The notes under the pieces: generated by a model
Told to the model about the DNA's origin: nothing
Databases searched by the model: none
Seen by the model: the letters and a program-made list of their open reading frames with translations, nothing else
Assembly: GCA_947044405.1 (NCBI GenBank)
Contig: CAMRHE010000054.1
Coordinates: 2,418,001 to 2,482,000 of the forward strand
DNA: 64,000 bases
Origin: Leptodactylus fallax
Taxonomy: Eukaryota; Chordata; Amphibia; Anura; Leptodactylidae
Direction of reading: 5' to 3'
Shown here: positions 1 to 12,499 of the stretch, in pieces
Layout of the letters: each line of letters starts with the position of its first letter
Numbering within the stretch: position 1 is the first letter of the stretch
Position numbers and translations under genes: made by a program

Positions 1-535
1 CCCGAGTTGCACCACTTGTCTGGCTCTATCCTGGACTATCAGATTAACCTCCAATTTCTGCAGCTTCACGCGTAAACTAAAGACATATCTTTTCAGACAG
101 GCCTATCACACCTGCTAATGTAAACCCTTCCGTAGTTAGATTCCCTAAAACGTACCCTCCTCTGCTCACGCTCCCACATTACTTCACAGGATATGATACT
201 GTATCAGACTAACTTTATATGTTCAGGCACCGTCTGTACGTTAAAGGACACGACTGGTGACGGCTCATACAGCTTTATATATGTGTAATAACAGTAACCT
301 CTATTACAAAATTGTCTGACCATTGCACAAGCAATGCTACGTCTGTTGCCGCCCCTGCTACCTCCTGTGTCACTCCCTCTACCTCATAGATTGTAAGCTT
401 TTGCGAGCAGGGCCCTCAGTCACATTGTGTGAATTGACTATTTCTTTGTAATGTATCTTTTTTGTCTGTACTTGATCCCTACAAATTGTACAGTGCTGCG
501 GAATATGTTGGCGCTATATAAATAAAATATATTAG
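1..535 (+). mobile_element. 3' end of a CR1/L2-type LINE
   Basis: The first 120 bases still read like the C-terminus of a CR1/L2-group reverse-transcriptase polyprotein: an S-F-x-R-K-L-K-T-Y-L-F-R-Q-A-Y pattern at about 58-115. An untranslated tail follows, containing TTGCGAGCAGGGCCCTCA (about 403-420) and ending in GCTGCGGAATATGTTGGCGC with TATATAAATAAA (about 494-526). The same tail closes the LINE at 60605-63635, so this is the same or a sister family in the same orientation. The 5' part lies outside the window. The exact clade name was not tested. Confidence 0.8.
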
Positions 536-2030
536 TTATTATTAATTGCTGTTGTCCTCGGATTGATTTGTATTTTTTTGCACTAAAGTATTGTTCATCA
601 CTAAGAAACATAAATGCATGATCCTGAACGATATGATGGCTATGTGGTCCTAAGGTGTTTAACTTTGCTTTTTATTGTTGAATGTTTAAGAGCAGTACCA
701 GTAAGCATTAGGAAATGGCTCCTAGTGATGTACCAGACTTGCGGAGGTCTGCAATTCTTTTTTTAATATCTTGATTGCTTTCTTTTGATCTCAGTATATG
801 TAAACGTATGACTTTAACTGTATATAAACTTATATATACTGTATATATAGCTGTAAATTGATATAAATCTAAATACATATATAGCACAGGTAGAAATAAA
901 CAAATATAGACTTTTCAGACATGTACAGGATTTGAAGAGAAACCAGCCCATCCCCTCTTCATCCACTGTGTGAAGAGAGCCCAGTACCTCCTCCCTACAC
1001 TCACTGTGAAACCATCTTGATTTTGAAGGTAACTAAGGACAGAAATTTTCTAGTAACAGGAAGTGAAGAGAAAATTAGCCCTAAGGGGGCAGCAAATTTA
1101 GAGAGGTTCTTTAGGCAGAAAACAGCAACATATTTAAGTAAAGTGCATTACATTATAGTCCAGAATCACATGCTCTATTAAATTGGACTAGGTTGCCTGA
1201 AAAGTTAGTGGCCATTTTAAATCTAGTGACAATGGTTCCTAAATGATCAGAATTTCTGGATTAACAGATGGTCATAGAAGAATACAATGAACTAAAAACC
1301 TACTCTAAAACTAATATAAGTCATTTATCGTTTTCTACATTACAGTTAAGATTTATATACTTATGACAATACAGTAGCACAGAATTATATATGATTTCAA
1401 ATCATCTATAAAAAAAAATGTCAGTAATATTCAGATACTTTTTTATTTTTCAGGCTTTCTTTTTTCAGTTCTGTTTTTTGTTGTTCTCTCCAGTGTTTTC
1501 ACCACTGGAAGCTGAAACACTGGATTGTTTTTGTGAGTCAATGTAGATGACTGATGCTTGTTTTCCCCTGCTTTTTAATTAGAATATCTATAAGTCTGCC
1601 AACAAAAATGTTGGATCAGAGACACAAGCGGAAGTTATAGGGACAAGGTTTGATGTAATAGCTTATTTGTAAAGGAAACACAACTTGTTTGGTATTCCAT
1701 GAAGCAGGAAGTTCAGAATGCCAGTATAACATATTTTCAGGTGCTACTGAGTCATCTGTTGTTAGAAGTCTACAAGGGTAATTTTCCTCTCAAGTTGCTT
1801 TTAAAGTATAGAGAAAAAAAATTAACGGAAGGAAATTGCTGACAAGTTGCAGTTGTCTAATATACACGGTCAGTCTTGTTTACTGCAAACGATGTCAGAA
1901 GAAGGAGGTAAAGCAAGTGGAATGCCAGATCATTTCCACATTGCTGTTTATTAATATATAAAGTGCAAATCTGTCATCAGATCTGAATTCCTTACAAGAA
2001 AAACAGGATTTTATTTTATTTTTTTTTTTC

Positions 2031-2062
<32 letters not shown>

Positions 2063-2582
2063 GAGAAATCAGAGTCTGTACAATAACTTATATCAATTTG
2101 GACAATGATAAGGGTATGTTCACACACCCTTTATTTGTGCTAGATGGTGCGGCAAATATGTAGCAATATATTTGATGGACAACCAGTGTACATCCAACTC
2201 AATTTTATTGAAGAATAGCATGAACCCAGAGAAGGGAAGGCACTGGGTAGTGTTTCAGTAACAGTCCAGTTGCATTTCTTTTCCTAATTACTCCAACTCT
2301 CTGCACATTCACCAGCAGGCAGCCAGGTTCAGCTACCACCATATGGCTAATCCCGCCTGTGAATGGCTCACTCAGCCACCTTTTAACCTTATATTATGAC
2401 CTCATGTGGCTGACAGCAGCCAGGGGATCATACCACTAGGTTAAAAGGAGGAGTGGATGGGGTTGCCTGAGTGTCTATACATCACAGACAGTAAAGTTAT
2501 CCAAATGATCCAGCTCACTAAAAACAGTTCCCATCACTATCTCCAACTGTCTCAGGAGTGTCATCTCTTCAAACAGAAGCAG
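536..2582. other. no gene recognised; AT-rich intronic-type DNA
   Basis: No splice-flanked open frame or family motif was recognised. A pure poly-T tract lies at about 2011-2057. From about 2112 the text GGGTATGTTCACACACCC resembles one end of the MITE at 31272-31721, but no matching second end was found. By position this should lie in the intron upstream of the MCPH1-like exon at 25903. Confidence 0.5.
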
Positions 2583-2585
2583 TTA

Positions 2586-3081
2586 GAGGGGTATTCCCAG
2601 GAACATAACCATTTTTAAATTTGTAGATAATTAAAAGTTAAACATTTTTGCAAATATGAGTTATTAAACATTTTGCAGAGTTTTAAAGATTTTCTCTAAA
2701 TATCTTGTGGTCACAAGTTGTTGTGTTGATCGGTTGCCAGATACGACCATGAATACAGGACCTTTCTAAGGTCAGAAAATTGTCCATGATTTCCTTATTG
2801 TGGCCAGAATATCTTCTGATACATGTGGTGCCCCTGCCTGATAACCCAGCTGCAGTAAGAAAATCATGGCTGGGTTCCTGACAAGTTCCAGACCATAGAA
2901 AGTTTCTGCATTCATGGTCATATCCATTGGCAACTGATCAAGACAACAGACTGTCACCACTTAGATGGTTAGAGAAAATCTTTAAAACTCTGCAGAATTT
3001 TTACCTACTTATATTTGCAAAAATGTGTAACTTTTCACTATCTACAAATATAGATATGATTATGTTCATGGGAATACCCCT
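2586..3081. mobile_element. MITE with ~115-bp terminal inverted repeats
   Basis: The left end reads AGGGGTATTCCCAGGAACAT (2587 on) and the right end reads its reverse complement (GGGAATACCCCT, ending 3081). The arms match with scattered mismatches for about 115 bp, to TTTTAAAGATTTTCTCTAA on the left and its complement near 2969-2988. TTAG and TTAA flank the ends, suggesting a TTAA or TTA target duplication, but the phase is ambiguous. No transposase is present. It resembles the TTAA-AGGGG family at 15096-15452. Confidence 0.75.
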
Positions 3082-3084
3082 TAA

Positions 3085-3678
3085 TACTTCCCTTCCACCA
3101 TTCTCCTGATTCGCCAGATTCCCTTAGAGGGGAGGAGCAGTAAGTATGAGCTGACGATACAAATGCTAAGTTTGGTTGTACTGTGCTACTCTACCACCAA
3201 AGAGAATAGTACATAAACAGGTACACGGGCACAAAAGAGGGACCCAAGAGGTGTACACAACAACTAAACAAGACAATTTCAGTCAAAAAGATCAAAATCC
3301 GTCAAAGGTGTCTTAACACATCAAAAACCTGAAGGTTTTTTTTTGACAAGTATAAAAAAACAAATGGTTTTTGACATGCATTTATAACACAGTTGTTTAA
3401 CCATACAGTAAATCGGGACTAATCTATGTGTGGACACCCTTCAAGATTTTAGTGCTGTTCTTGGTGAGGAAAATGATCAAGAAAGGGCAGGTTTCTTGTT
3501 TCAGCTTCAATGTTCCCCATTTGGTGTTTTTTTATGTGGATTTTGGTACAGAAACTCACACATAATATATTTGTAGATGGCCACATGGAAAAGATTTTAA
3601 GTTGAGGAAATTTCAATATGCCACATGTGAAAAATATCCTTAAAATTTTGTTCACATGGGTGTCATTGCTTCATTTTT
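3085..3678. other. no gene recognised
   Basis: Non-coding spacer with several short poly-A and poly-T runs. I see no repeat end, RNA gene or exon in it. Confidence 0.45.
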
Positions 3679-4022
3679 ATATGCAAATAAGACCTCATTG
3701 GTGTTAAAGAGGAATTTGCTCCTAGTATCACCTATTGGAAGGTGCTCCCTATAGATTAATACCAGGTTTTCAAAGAAATCTAAGGGAATAATCTGGGAAT
3801 AACATCCAAGCCAACATTACTTCTCCAGAAGGAGGAGGTTGCCACCCACAGACAGCTGTTTCAGCTGGGTAAATAATATCCAAATAAGACCTCATTGGCG
3901 TAAAAGAGGAATTTGTTCCTAGCACCAGCTAATGGAAGTGGGTTTTTGTTTTTTTTAAACCAGGTATTAATCTATAGGGAGCAACCTTCCAATAGGTGGC
4001 ACTAATGAGGTCTTATTTGCAT
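3679..4022. repeat. foldback repeat with an extra internal copy of its end
   Basis: The left end begins TATGCAAATAAGACCTCATT and includes CACCTATTGGAAGGTGCTCC and TATAGATTAATACC. The right end (about 3962-4022) is the reverse complement of this block, ending AATGAGGTCTTATTTGCATA. A third, direct copy of the left end starts near 3883 (CCAAATAAGACCTCATTGGC), followed by GAGGAATTTGTTCCTAGCAC. The layout is therefore A, A', inverted-A, either from internal duplication or from a nested second copy. Confidence 0.65.
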
Positions 4023-5528
4023 ATTCCTTACCCAGAATTCTTAGCAGGACATGGAGGGTCTAATAAGATCATGTACCAGTCTCTCCCTAATGAAACATTT
4101 ACCTCTTTTGATCCATTTCTGTACAAATTCATGACTGAACAGATCCAATAGGAAGCAGAAACAGCACTTCAAGGGTTCTGTTGTGCAGTTAATGGTACTA
4201 TTCACATTGTCATGTAACAGACAAAGGTTGTGGCAGTATCCTTCTTCAGGCCAAAACAAGTAAAAAGAGGCAGATCAATCAAAAATATAGTATAACTGCA
4301 TATACGCTAGTGAAAGCACCAATAGATGTGTATACCAAATTCTAATGAGATGTGTATATACTGTATAATGTAAAAGCTGATACAGGTGGTATGCTCTGCC
4401 AATACATGGAAATCTGAGGAGATTTTCTTCTTCTGTTTTATCTGACTCTCCTTGTATAAAAGTCCATATCTGTATCTACTCCATACTCTTGAAACTGCTG
4501 GCTGAAACAGCAAACCTTGCAACAGCAGGTATGAATTTCATATTCTGGAGGACCTGTACTACCTGTGGAACCAAAATGGGCTGCAGGTACCATCTCATGC
4601 TACCAGTAGTGACAAGGAGACTAGCAAAATACAAAAGTCGAGAAAGGATAGTGAGGAAGGATAAGGAAAGAAAAATTGTCTGTGACCATTACCTGTGAAA
4701 TTCCCTTTTAGGGGCTTGCCATGCTATTGTCTCTCCAGGGCACCCTTTGTTACTTTGAGTTGCACCAAAGCAGGTGAAACTGATTCACAATTGCTTATGT
4801 TTTCTAACTGAAGTCTAACTGACGTGGGGCTATAATGTGATGTTTAAGTGTTCCCTTCATTTTTTTGAGAAATGTATATTCATCTGAAGGCAACATCCGT
4901 CCTTCTGGTGGATTTATAGGGCATTGGAATTTCATTTCTCTTCAGCTGTTAATCTTATTTCAGATTGTAGGAAATTGTGCAATTCCAGGGGTTTTGTAAA
5001 TGTTTATGCATATTCTATTCCAATATTTGTCCAGTGACTCAATTTGCTTTGTTGATATCATCATCAAAGCATAGATAATTACAATATGTATATATCCCAA
5101 ATATTATTTTCGCACACACACTAAAAGTTCTTGACAAGGATCCTCATCTCTGTTTTTATGGAATAATACCCCATGTGCATGATTCCTTTGTGTGTGTTTT
5201 TTGTTTTTTTCCTGGTATATGTTGCAATGGAAAATTTAAAGGGGTTATGCATAAAATATAAGTCAATACTAGCCTCTCTTTTCTATCCCGGTCTCTTTTT
5301 AAATGCCGACAACGTGTAGCCAATAAATGACCAACGTTGTCATCTGCCTTATTACAAGCATCATGGCTCCCATCCCTGAACCACAATGCCAGTAATTCAG
5401 CACATGATTTCTGCAATAGTCACATCATTCTGTTTACATGTTAACAGAGACTGGGAGGACCGCTGGGGAAGCAGAGGGGCGAGTAATGGTCATCTTATTT
5501 TCTAAAATTTGCAGCTGATTTTCTTAAC

Positions 5529-5559
<31 letters not shown>

Positions 5560-6714
5560 TTTGATCAACATCTCATAGAAAGCAACCTATCACAACATGT
5601 TGTACTCTTTTGGGCATTAAACGTTCTGCAAATATTCTATTGCAGAAATTTAAAACAAGATAAATGTAATTTAAAAATGCCAATATAAACATGATCTAAG
5701 AAATAGCAGTGCTCTATAAATTGATTTTTCACCAAAGATTAATTATATATTCAAGCCATGTGATGACAAAACGGCGCTCACCTGTTTATTTGTAGTATAT
5801 GACACAGGTTACGGAAACATAACTTGCATTTGTTTATGGAGCTCCAATGGTATTACATTTCAAAACAACTAGTAGCAAATGATTGTTCCCTCAGACCAAA
5901 CAAGCCCATGCTGATCTTTTCTCAGGCTAATTGAAAGCAGCAGTAGATCTGCTTGCCTGTCATATCATTTGTCATGTCAACTCATCATGATGCTGACCCA
6001 TAATTTTTTTTTTCCCATCATATTTTTTTGATCAATCAAGGCTGTCATACTTGAAGCAGGAAAAGTTCTGGTTCTCATGCTTCAAATTTGTTCATGAAAT
6101 TCAGAAGAGTGTCAAATTTTGATTTAGAATAGCACTTCATCTAAGAATGTGGGCAGAATATGTCTATTTTAGTGTGTCACCAGGACATGAATTTGGCTAT
6201 ATCACTAAATAAAGTATATCGATGACCGTGCAGAATGCCTGTTACTGTCCTCTATCAGGTGACTGCACAGACACAGCATTTGTGCCCATGGAATCCTCTA
6301 GTTCGCACTTACATCTCTTTTGTCTTTTATTTCTGTAGCATAATGCTTTGTATCATTTAGTAACTTAGTAACATTATTTTAATTTTTTTTTTAACACAAC
6401 CAAAGTTCTTTTGGCCTTGTTTGTATTTGTCAAATAAACCCACATTAACCATTAAAATAAAAATGAACTCCCTACTTCCAATAAAAGATATGATGAGTAG
6501 TATGTAAACACATTTGCCATCTAAGATTCAGATATGAGCAATTAAACTCACAGCTTGTATATTTTAGCTGGATATCGCCCACATGTCTACAATAAGTCAA
6601 CAGCAACTGACCATAATGAAACCCAAACAACTGCACTAATGGTCATTTGGTTACATACAGTGCCAATGGCTGTTCCAGGTAAATGGAGACTTAGCCAATA
6701 TTGTCAATTGGCTC
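4023..6714. other. no gene recognised
   Basis: AT-rich sequence with a poly-T tract at about 5530-5559 and shorter T runs near 6005 and 6385. No transposon ends, exon or RNA gene could be supported. The few short open frames show no recognisable family motif. Confidence 0.45.
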
Positions 6715-7080
6715 TCATCCGGGGGCACCTTCCATGAGGCAACCTGAGGCAATGGCTTGCAATAAGTAGCGGCCAATAATTTTTACTCACCTGTCCACGC
6801 TCCTGTCCAGGGTTCATATATCGGGGGGGGGGGGGTCACAAGAAAGTGGTCATATACTGTGGGTGCCATGAAAAGTGGGGTCATATACTGTGGGAGGGGC
6901 AAAAAATGTGCCATCTGGTGGACCAGAATAAGTGGGTTATGTATCATGTGGGGGCCAAAAAAAAGGGGGTGTGACACTATGTAGGGGTCAAATAACTGGA
7001 TTTTTTGATCTGCCAATTCGGGGGGCATGGGGGGAGCGCCTTTCTATAGTTCACCTCAGACAGCAGAAAGTCTGCCAATA
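6715..7080. mobile_element. short diverged relative of the hAT element at 37098-38783
   Basis: The left part (GGGGGCACCTTCCATGAGGC then AACCTGAGGCAATGG) and the right part (CGCCTTTCTATAGTTCACCT then CAGACAGCAGAAAGTCTGCC) match the two ends of the hAT element at 37098-38783 (GAGGCGGCTGCC at the start; CGTCTTTCTATAGTCCGCCT then CAGGCAGCAAAGAGGC at the end). Between them are degenerate repeats of the type GTGGTCATATACTGTGGG at 6840-6960 and a poly-G run at 6825-6834. The terminal bases and target duplication are eroded. Confidence 0.55.
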
Positions 7081-9459
7081 TAAAAGGGCCCTTAGAGAGA
7101 ACGGAGCTGAACTCCAGTACCAAGTACAACCACTATTCATTGTACAGTGCTGTGCATGGAAAACAGCAATGGGACCACAACACTTGTCTGAGTGCTACAG
7201 TCTTTTAAAACAACTGATCGATTGATGCCACCAATCTGATATTTATGAACTATCCTACGGATATCCTAAACATTTTTTTGCCAGAAAAAAAACCCTGGCC
7301 AGTGTCCACTCTAGGTGTTTAAGAACAGCCCTACAGCCCAACAGTTTTTTTTTTTTGTCTTGCATTTTTTTTCAGATGTTTGTTTACAGACTTAAGAGAA
7401 TAAAAGACTGAAAAACTGTGTGTGTGCAAAAAATAGCAAGACAAAAAAAGGCAAACCATACTGACATTTTTAAGTTAGATTTTTTTTTTTTGTTTTCTTT
7501 GATGGAAAAATACAAGGGTTAAAAGTAAGGGTGTCCTTAGGCAGAATTTTCTCTTTCCCACTCATATGGAAAACTTAACTCATTAATAAATCTTCAGTCT
7601 TATTAATAAGCACAAAGTACATTATTATGTTGCTCAGAACCTGCTAGCAAGGAATGGCTTATCTAAATATAGTATAGCCAAATATATAGAGTGTACCTCG
7701 CTACATGTGTGACCACAGCCATGCAGAGTCTTTCATTCAGTGGGCAGTTTTGGCAGATGCAGTTAAAGAATGATTAGAGTTGTAGTTCTAATTAGGCTTA
7801 TAAAGGAGATGATTTATGATTCCCAAACAGTATACTAGTAGCAGCTGTGTAAGTTTCATCTGTCTGAATAGACTCCATTGTTTGTTCCTTAACATCCAAA
7901 TCCCAATAAAGGTGTCATGCTACAACCTTCCTATGGCCCTGAATTGTCAATCACATTAGTCATTACTGCAGGGACGTGGCTTCTAGTTAATTGAGAATGT
8001 TCTCTCTACTTTATTTAATAGGGTTGTGTCCAGTATATAGGGTCAGGAAGATGACCTTCACTCCCAAGATTCCAGGGATTATTTCTGATTCCATACCAGA
8101 TCTCTTATTTCAACCTTTAGGTTGTCAGATTGATTTTCCTTGTATTGGCACATTTCATATACTTGCTGAAATGCGTGGTCTCGGAAGTCAGATTTATGAC
8201 CTTTTAAAGTTATTTATGGACCCCAGATGATTATTTTCCATCTCTTTTTACTGCTTTCATAACAAACTGTGGCCTTTGGCACATGCTAAATACACTGTGT
8301 GATGCCTTTACTACTGATTAAAAATGCATTCTGTGCCATGGGTTCTATGTGATTTTTGTTTGGATAATGAGTGCTCTGTACTGCATGTGAATGTAGTCCG
8401 ATAAATCAAGAAGGTCTTTTTGGTGTCATGTCAGATTAGCTGGAAGATAGGAAAAGAATGTGTCTTGGGAAAATATCTAGCTTTCTATCTGTGAATGACC
8501 CTTCCTATCACTATATCCATGACCTAACACTCTTGCCAGACTTTCTCTTTCAGTAACATGGCTGATTTGTGTTTGTCCTGGAATGAAACATGTTTTCTTT
8601 ATCCGGCAATATCCATCTGTGTGTTGCCAGGTAACCCAAAACTGATGAGAGTTTTATTAGTTAAAAGGGAAGTTTTTCTATTAGTAGGTCATATCCCTTA
8701 ACCTTTTGCTTAAATAAACAGAGACACCTTGTGTAATTGTAGTTTTTGTCTGGACATAATTGCATTGTGTTTGTACCAATAGCTAAAGCACTGTTCACAC
8801 AAGTGCTGTGGTTTACATGGGCACATGCATTTTGGCATTAGTGTATCATTACTGAAATTGATTCAGTACATTAGCATGTGCATCTTTATTTATTCCTATA
8901 TAACTTACTATTGTTGTGCACTTGTTTTCACCCTGTAGACCCTGATCTTGTTATTGTATTGTTTCCATCATGGCCTCGCTATATAGTATATCACTTTTGG
9001 ATGTCTCTATTGGCAGAACTTCTGTTGATTACAGCCAACATAAAATTTCCATGTAGAAAATGCTTTCTGCAGCAAAACTAGCCTGGCCATTGAAAACAAC
9101 CGACCCCATAATGGTTATCTGGAAAACACCTTTGTGTGTGAGTTAACCCTAATTGTTAGCAGCATGCATATATGAAACCTTTATGTTTGACCTCTGCTCT
9201 GTCTTTTTTACACCACGGAAATGATACATTACTTTCCCTGGAGGCTTCAGACAGCATTGTTTGAAGCTCAATAGAGACAATTATCATGGTGGAAGGTCAC
9301 ATGATATCACCATATGCACTCAGTTCATGTCAAAAGGCCAGCATTGTTAACCTTTAATAAGGAAGAAATTCCATATTTTGAGAAAGTTTTAAGTAGCAGG
9401 ATTTGGTGTAGCCTCTTGGTGGAAAAATACAATATGATAATAGTGTTTTAATGTGATTT
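7081..9459. other. no gene recognised; one MITE fragment
   Basis: Apart from about 7125-7265, which shares the CAACTGATCGATTGATGCCA and GATATTTATGAACTATCCTA text of the common MITE family here (compare 11361-11755), I recognise nothing. No exon or RNA gene was supported. Confidence 0.4.
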
Positions 9460-9872
9460 GTCTAGACCAGGGGTAGGCAACCTTTTTTGTTCGGCATGCC
9501 GATTTTAATAAAAAAATCAAATTGTAAGTCTGATGACCCCTAAACTAAAGTCATATACCACAAACCATAACACAGAAAAGCTGCCACCAGATGCTTTAGG
9601 ATACATGCGTTTACTGCTATTTCCTGGGACGCTCCTGTACTTTCTGATTAGAAGCAATGAAAGTCCATGTGCAGCCCCCAATTAGTGGTAAATGTAAGTG
9701 TCCAGGAGCACCGTATGGCAGCAGTCTTATGGTGAAAACACATTATGTATCTGGATGCAGCTATATTTGGAACTTTTTCATTCGATGTAAAACTGGTGCA
9801 TTTTTGCACAAAAAAAAACAAAGCCTGAGTTTTCTGTGCAAAAACACATCCTTAATATAGAAAACACACCGT

Positions 9873-10640
9873 TATACAGAATAATGTCCCATAGTGGTCC
9901 CTGCACACGGTATTATGTCCCATAGCGGCCCCTGCAACATGGTATATGTCCCATAGCAGCCTCTGCACACGGTATATGTCCCATAGTGGTCCCTGCACAT
10001 GGTATTATGTCCCATAGCGTTCCCTGCACACGGTATTATGTCCCATAGCGGCCTCTGCACACAGTATTTGTCCCATAGCTGCCTCTGCACACAGTATTTG
10101 TCCCATAACGGCCTCTGCACACGGCATTTGTCCCATAGCTGCCTCTGCACACAGTATTTGTCCCATAGCGACCTCTGCACACGGCATTTGTCCCATAGCG
10201 GCCTCTGTACACGGAATTATGTCCCATAGCTGCCTCTGCACATGGCATTTGTCCCATAGCAGTCCCTGCACACAGTATTTGTCCCATAGCGGCCCCTGCA
10301 CACAGCAATATGTCCCATAAGGGCCCTTACACACGGTATATGTCCCATAGCAGCCCCTGCACACGGTATATGTCCCATAGCCGCCCCTGCACACGGTATT
10401 ATGCTCCATAGTGGCCCCTGCACACGGTATTATGCTCTGTAGTGGCCCCTGCACACGGTATTATGTCCCATAGCGGCCTCTGCACACGGTATTATGTCCC
10501 ATAGCTGCCCCTGCACACAGTATTTGTCCCATAGCGGCCCCTGCACACAGCAATATGTCCCATAGCGGCCCCTGCACACGGTATTATGCTCCATAGTGGC
10601 CCCTGCACACGGTATTATGCTCTATAGTGGCCCCTGCACA
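9873..10640. repeat. 30-31 bp minisatellite inside hAT, ~25 units
   Basis: Tandem units run from CTGCACACGGTATTATGTCC through CATAGCGGCC, with variants (CAGTATTTGT, GGTATATGT, GCTCCATAGTGG). Some stretches have a 30-bp period, which keeps frames open and produces long repetitive but meaningless open frames on both strands. On the other strand the unit reads GGCCGCTATGGGACATAATA then CCGTGTGCAG. This is the same unit as at 37915-38436 and 51965-52231 in other hAT elements. Confidence 0.93.
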
Positions 10641-10648
10641 CTCACTAG

Positions 10649-11030
10649 CTATTATTATACTGTAGGGTCTCTTCAGACCCCCGAGTATAATAAGTGGAGG
10701 GCGAAGAGAGGTGATGAAACATAAAAAACAATGTTACTCACCATTCCACGCTCCGCAGCCGCTCTGTATCTTTGGGCGCTTCTGCCTGTGGTCAGCGACC
10801 GCTTATTGAGTCTCAGGGGTCACGTCGCGTCATTATGCGTAATGACGTCAGACGCAGACGCGACCCCTGAGGCCCTGTCAGCTGACTTCAGGCAGAAGCG
10901 CCTGAAGAGTACACAGCGGCTGCGGAGTGCGGAATAGTGAGTAACGTTGTTTTTTATGTTTCATCATCTCCCCCGGGGGCTCCGCTTATTGTACTCGGGG
11001 GTCTGAAGAGACCCCACAGAATAATAATAG
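10649..11030. repeat. foldback module with hairpin ends
   Basis: Both ends are 45-bp hairpins (10649-10693 and about 10985-11030) built from TATTATACT, AGGGTCT, a short loop, AGACCC and AGTATAATA. The module is itself an inverted repeat: TGAAACATAAAAAACAATGT then TACTCAC on the left mirrors GTGAGTAACGTTG and TTTTTTATGTTTCATCATC on the right. The GC-rich centre holds another pair (GGCGCTTCTGCCTG and CAGGCAGAAGCGCC) around a short palindrome, CGTCATTATGCGTAATGACG. It sits next to the minisatellite in this element and at 37577-37903. Confidence 0.8.
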
Positions 11031-11360
11031 CAGTTTCGTTTCGGCAGTTTTTGGTCCGATCGAAACTGCTGGGTGAGGAGTTCGCTGCTGTGCCAGGGAA
11101 ATAAGCCTCGCGTGCCAAGAGTGGCACGCGTGCCATAGGTTGCCGACCCCTGGTCTAGACCTTCTACATAATGGTTTAACCAATGTCTGTGCTTCATTTG
11201 ATCCACATTTTACTAGAGGTTTGAATGCATTTTTTCAGAACTTTCGTAATTTCTGTGAATGATAACAATGTTCTATTAAATCTCCACTTTCCTTTATAAA
11301 ATTCTTTTCCTTAGAATCATCATCAGATCCTTCTGTAATACCATTGGTGTTTGGTAGGGT

Positions 11361-11755
11361 AATCAAAGGGATTGTTCAGGATCTGAAGGTCATATTGATA
11401 CTTATGACCTATCTACAGGATATCATCAGTAACAGATCAGATAGGGTCCAACTCTCGGGCCTCATTCTGATCATCTGTTTCAGCTGCTAGAAGCTCCCAT
11501 TCATGTGAATGGGAGCAGGGCTGCAGTTCCAAGTGCAACTGCTCCACTGTACAGACCAGAAGCTGTATACAGTGTATAGAGCTCCGTACACTGTAGCAGT
11601 GGCACCTGGAACTGCTAGTATATGGCTTTCGACGGCCAGAAAAGATGATTGTGATGAGACTGGGTGATGTACCCCGATCGATCTGATATTGATGACCTAT
11701 CCTGTGAATAGGTGATCAGTATAAATTACTTTAAGATTCTGGACAACCCCTTTAA
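11361..11755. mobile_element. MITE of the AGGGGTTGTCC family
   Basis: The left end AAAGGGATTGTTCAGGATCT pairs with the right end AGATTCTGGACAACCCCTTT. Inside are GACCTATCTACAGGATAT near the left and GATGACCTATCCTGTGAATA near the right. This internal text recurs in many copies in the window. It has no coding capacity. Confidence 0.7.
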
Positions 11756-12024
11756 GTCTGTAAGCCTGTACACTGAACATACCACCAAACTGATAGAACC
11801 AAGAAAAGCCAACCACAGACCAGGCAACATACCACTCAGTTGAGAAATACAAGTGGGAGTCTCAACACTCAAAACTTCATGTCACATGTCACTTTAACAT
11901 AAGAAGTTTTCTGAAATAATTGTAACATTAATACATTTTATTAATAAGTAAAAATGTTTGTAAATCCCTGAATGGGACCTCCCTTCAGACTCATGAACTG
12001 AGAGTGACTAGAAATTTAGAGGTT

Positions 12025-12410
12025 TTTTTGGCTAAAAACGTTGATGACCTATTCGTATCAGATCAATGGTGATCTAACCCACTGCACCCTCACTGGTCAA
12101 GTGTTCTCAGCATCCGATACACAGAGACTGGAGCAGGAAGCAGACAGCTCTTTTTGCTGAGTACTGGTTGAGTCAAGTCACTGCAAATTAGCTCCCATTT
12201 AAGAGAATGTGAGCTGATTTGCAGTACCTGGTCTGACCACTGCACAAAGAACGGTGCTGTCTGCTTTCTGCTACATTCTCTGTGCATACGCTCCTGAGAA
12301 CACCTGATTGGTAAGGGTGCTGTGTGCTGGGACTCCACTGATCTGAACTGATAACCTATTCTAAAAATAGATAATTAATATTTTTAGCCCAGAAAACCCA
12401 TTAAAATTGA
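12025..12410. mobile_element. MITE, diverged member of the same family group
   Basis: The left end GTTTTTTTGGCTAAAAACGT with TGATGACCTATT is mirrored by AATATTTTTAGCCCAGAAAA with CCCATT on the right. The internal text GGAGCAGGAAGCAGACAGCT also occurs at 42600-42619, so this and 42488-42840 form a subfamily. Confidence 0.65.
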
Positions 12411-12499
12411 TAAACTACAATGCAGTGAAGTATAGGTGAAATGAATGACACAATGATTTTATTACCATAGCATATGTACAGTGTTTCTGCTATGCAGTG

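Larger units (their letters stand above)
9468..11152. mobile_element. non-autonomous hAT element (1685 bp) with minisatellite
   Basis: The left terminus is CAGGGGTAGGCAACC. The right terminus is its near complement (GGTTGCCGACCCCTG). Both sides carry the identical 8-bp target duplication GTCTAGAC (9460-9467 and 11153-11160). CAGGGG-type inverted ends plus an 8-bp duplication are diagnostic of the hAT superfamily. No transposase was found. The interior consists of a spacer, a 30-31 bp minisatellite (9873-10640), a foldback module (10649-11030) and a short right end with GGCACGCGTGCC. The perfect duplication suggests a fairly recent insertion. It must depend on an autonomous hAT elsewhere. Confidence 0.92.

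Noticed and set aside
9872..10454. Several overlapping 70-150 codon open frames with a repetitive C-R-G-x-Y-G-T pattern
   Set aside because: They are translations of the 30-bp minisatellite, open on both strands because the period is a multiple of three.
9873..10640. CRISPR-like regular array
   Set aside because: Units are contiguous tandem repeats with no unique spacers, in vertebrate DNA, within a hAT element.
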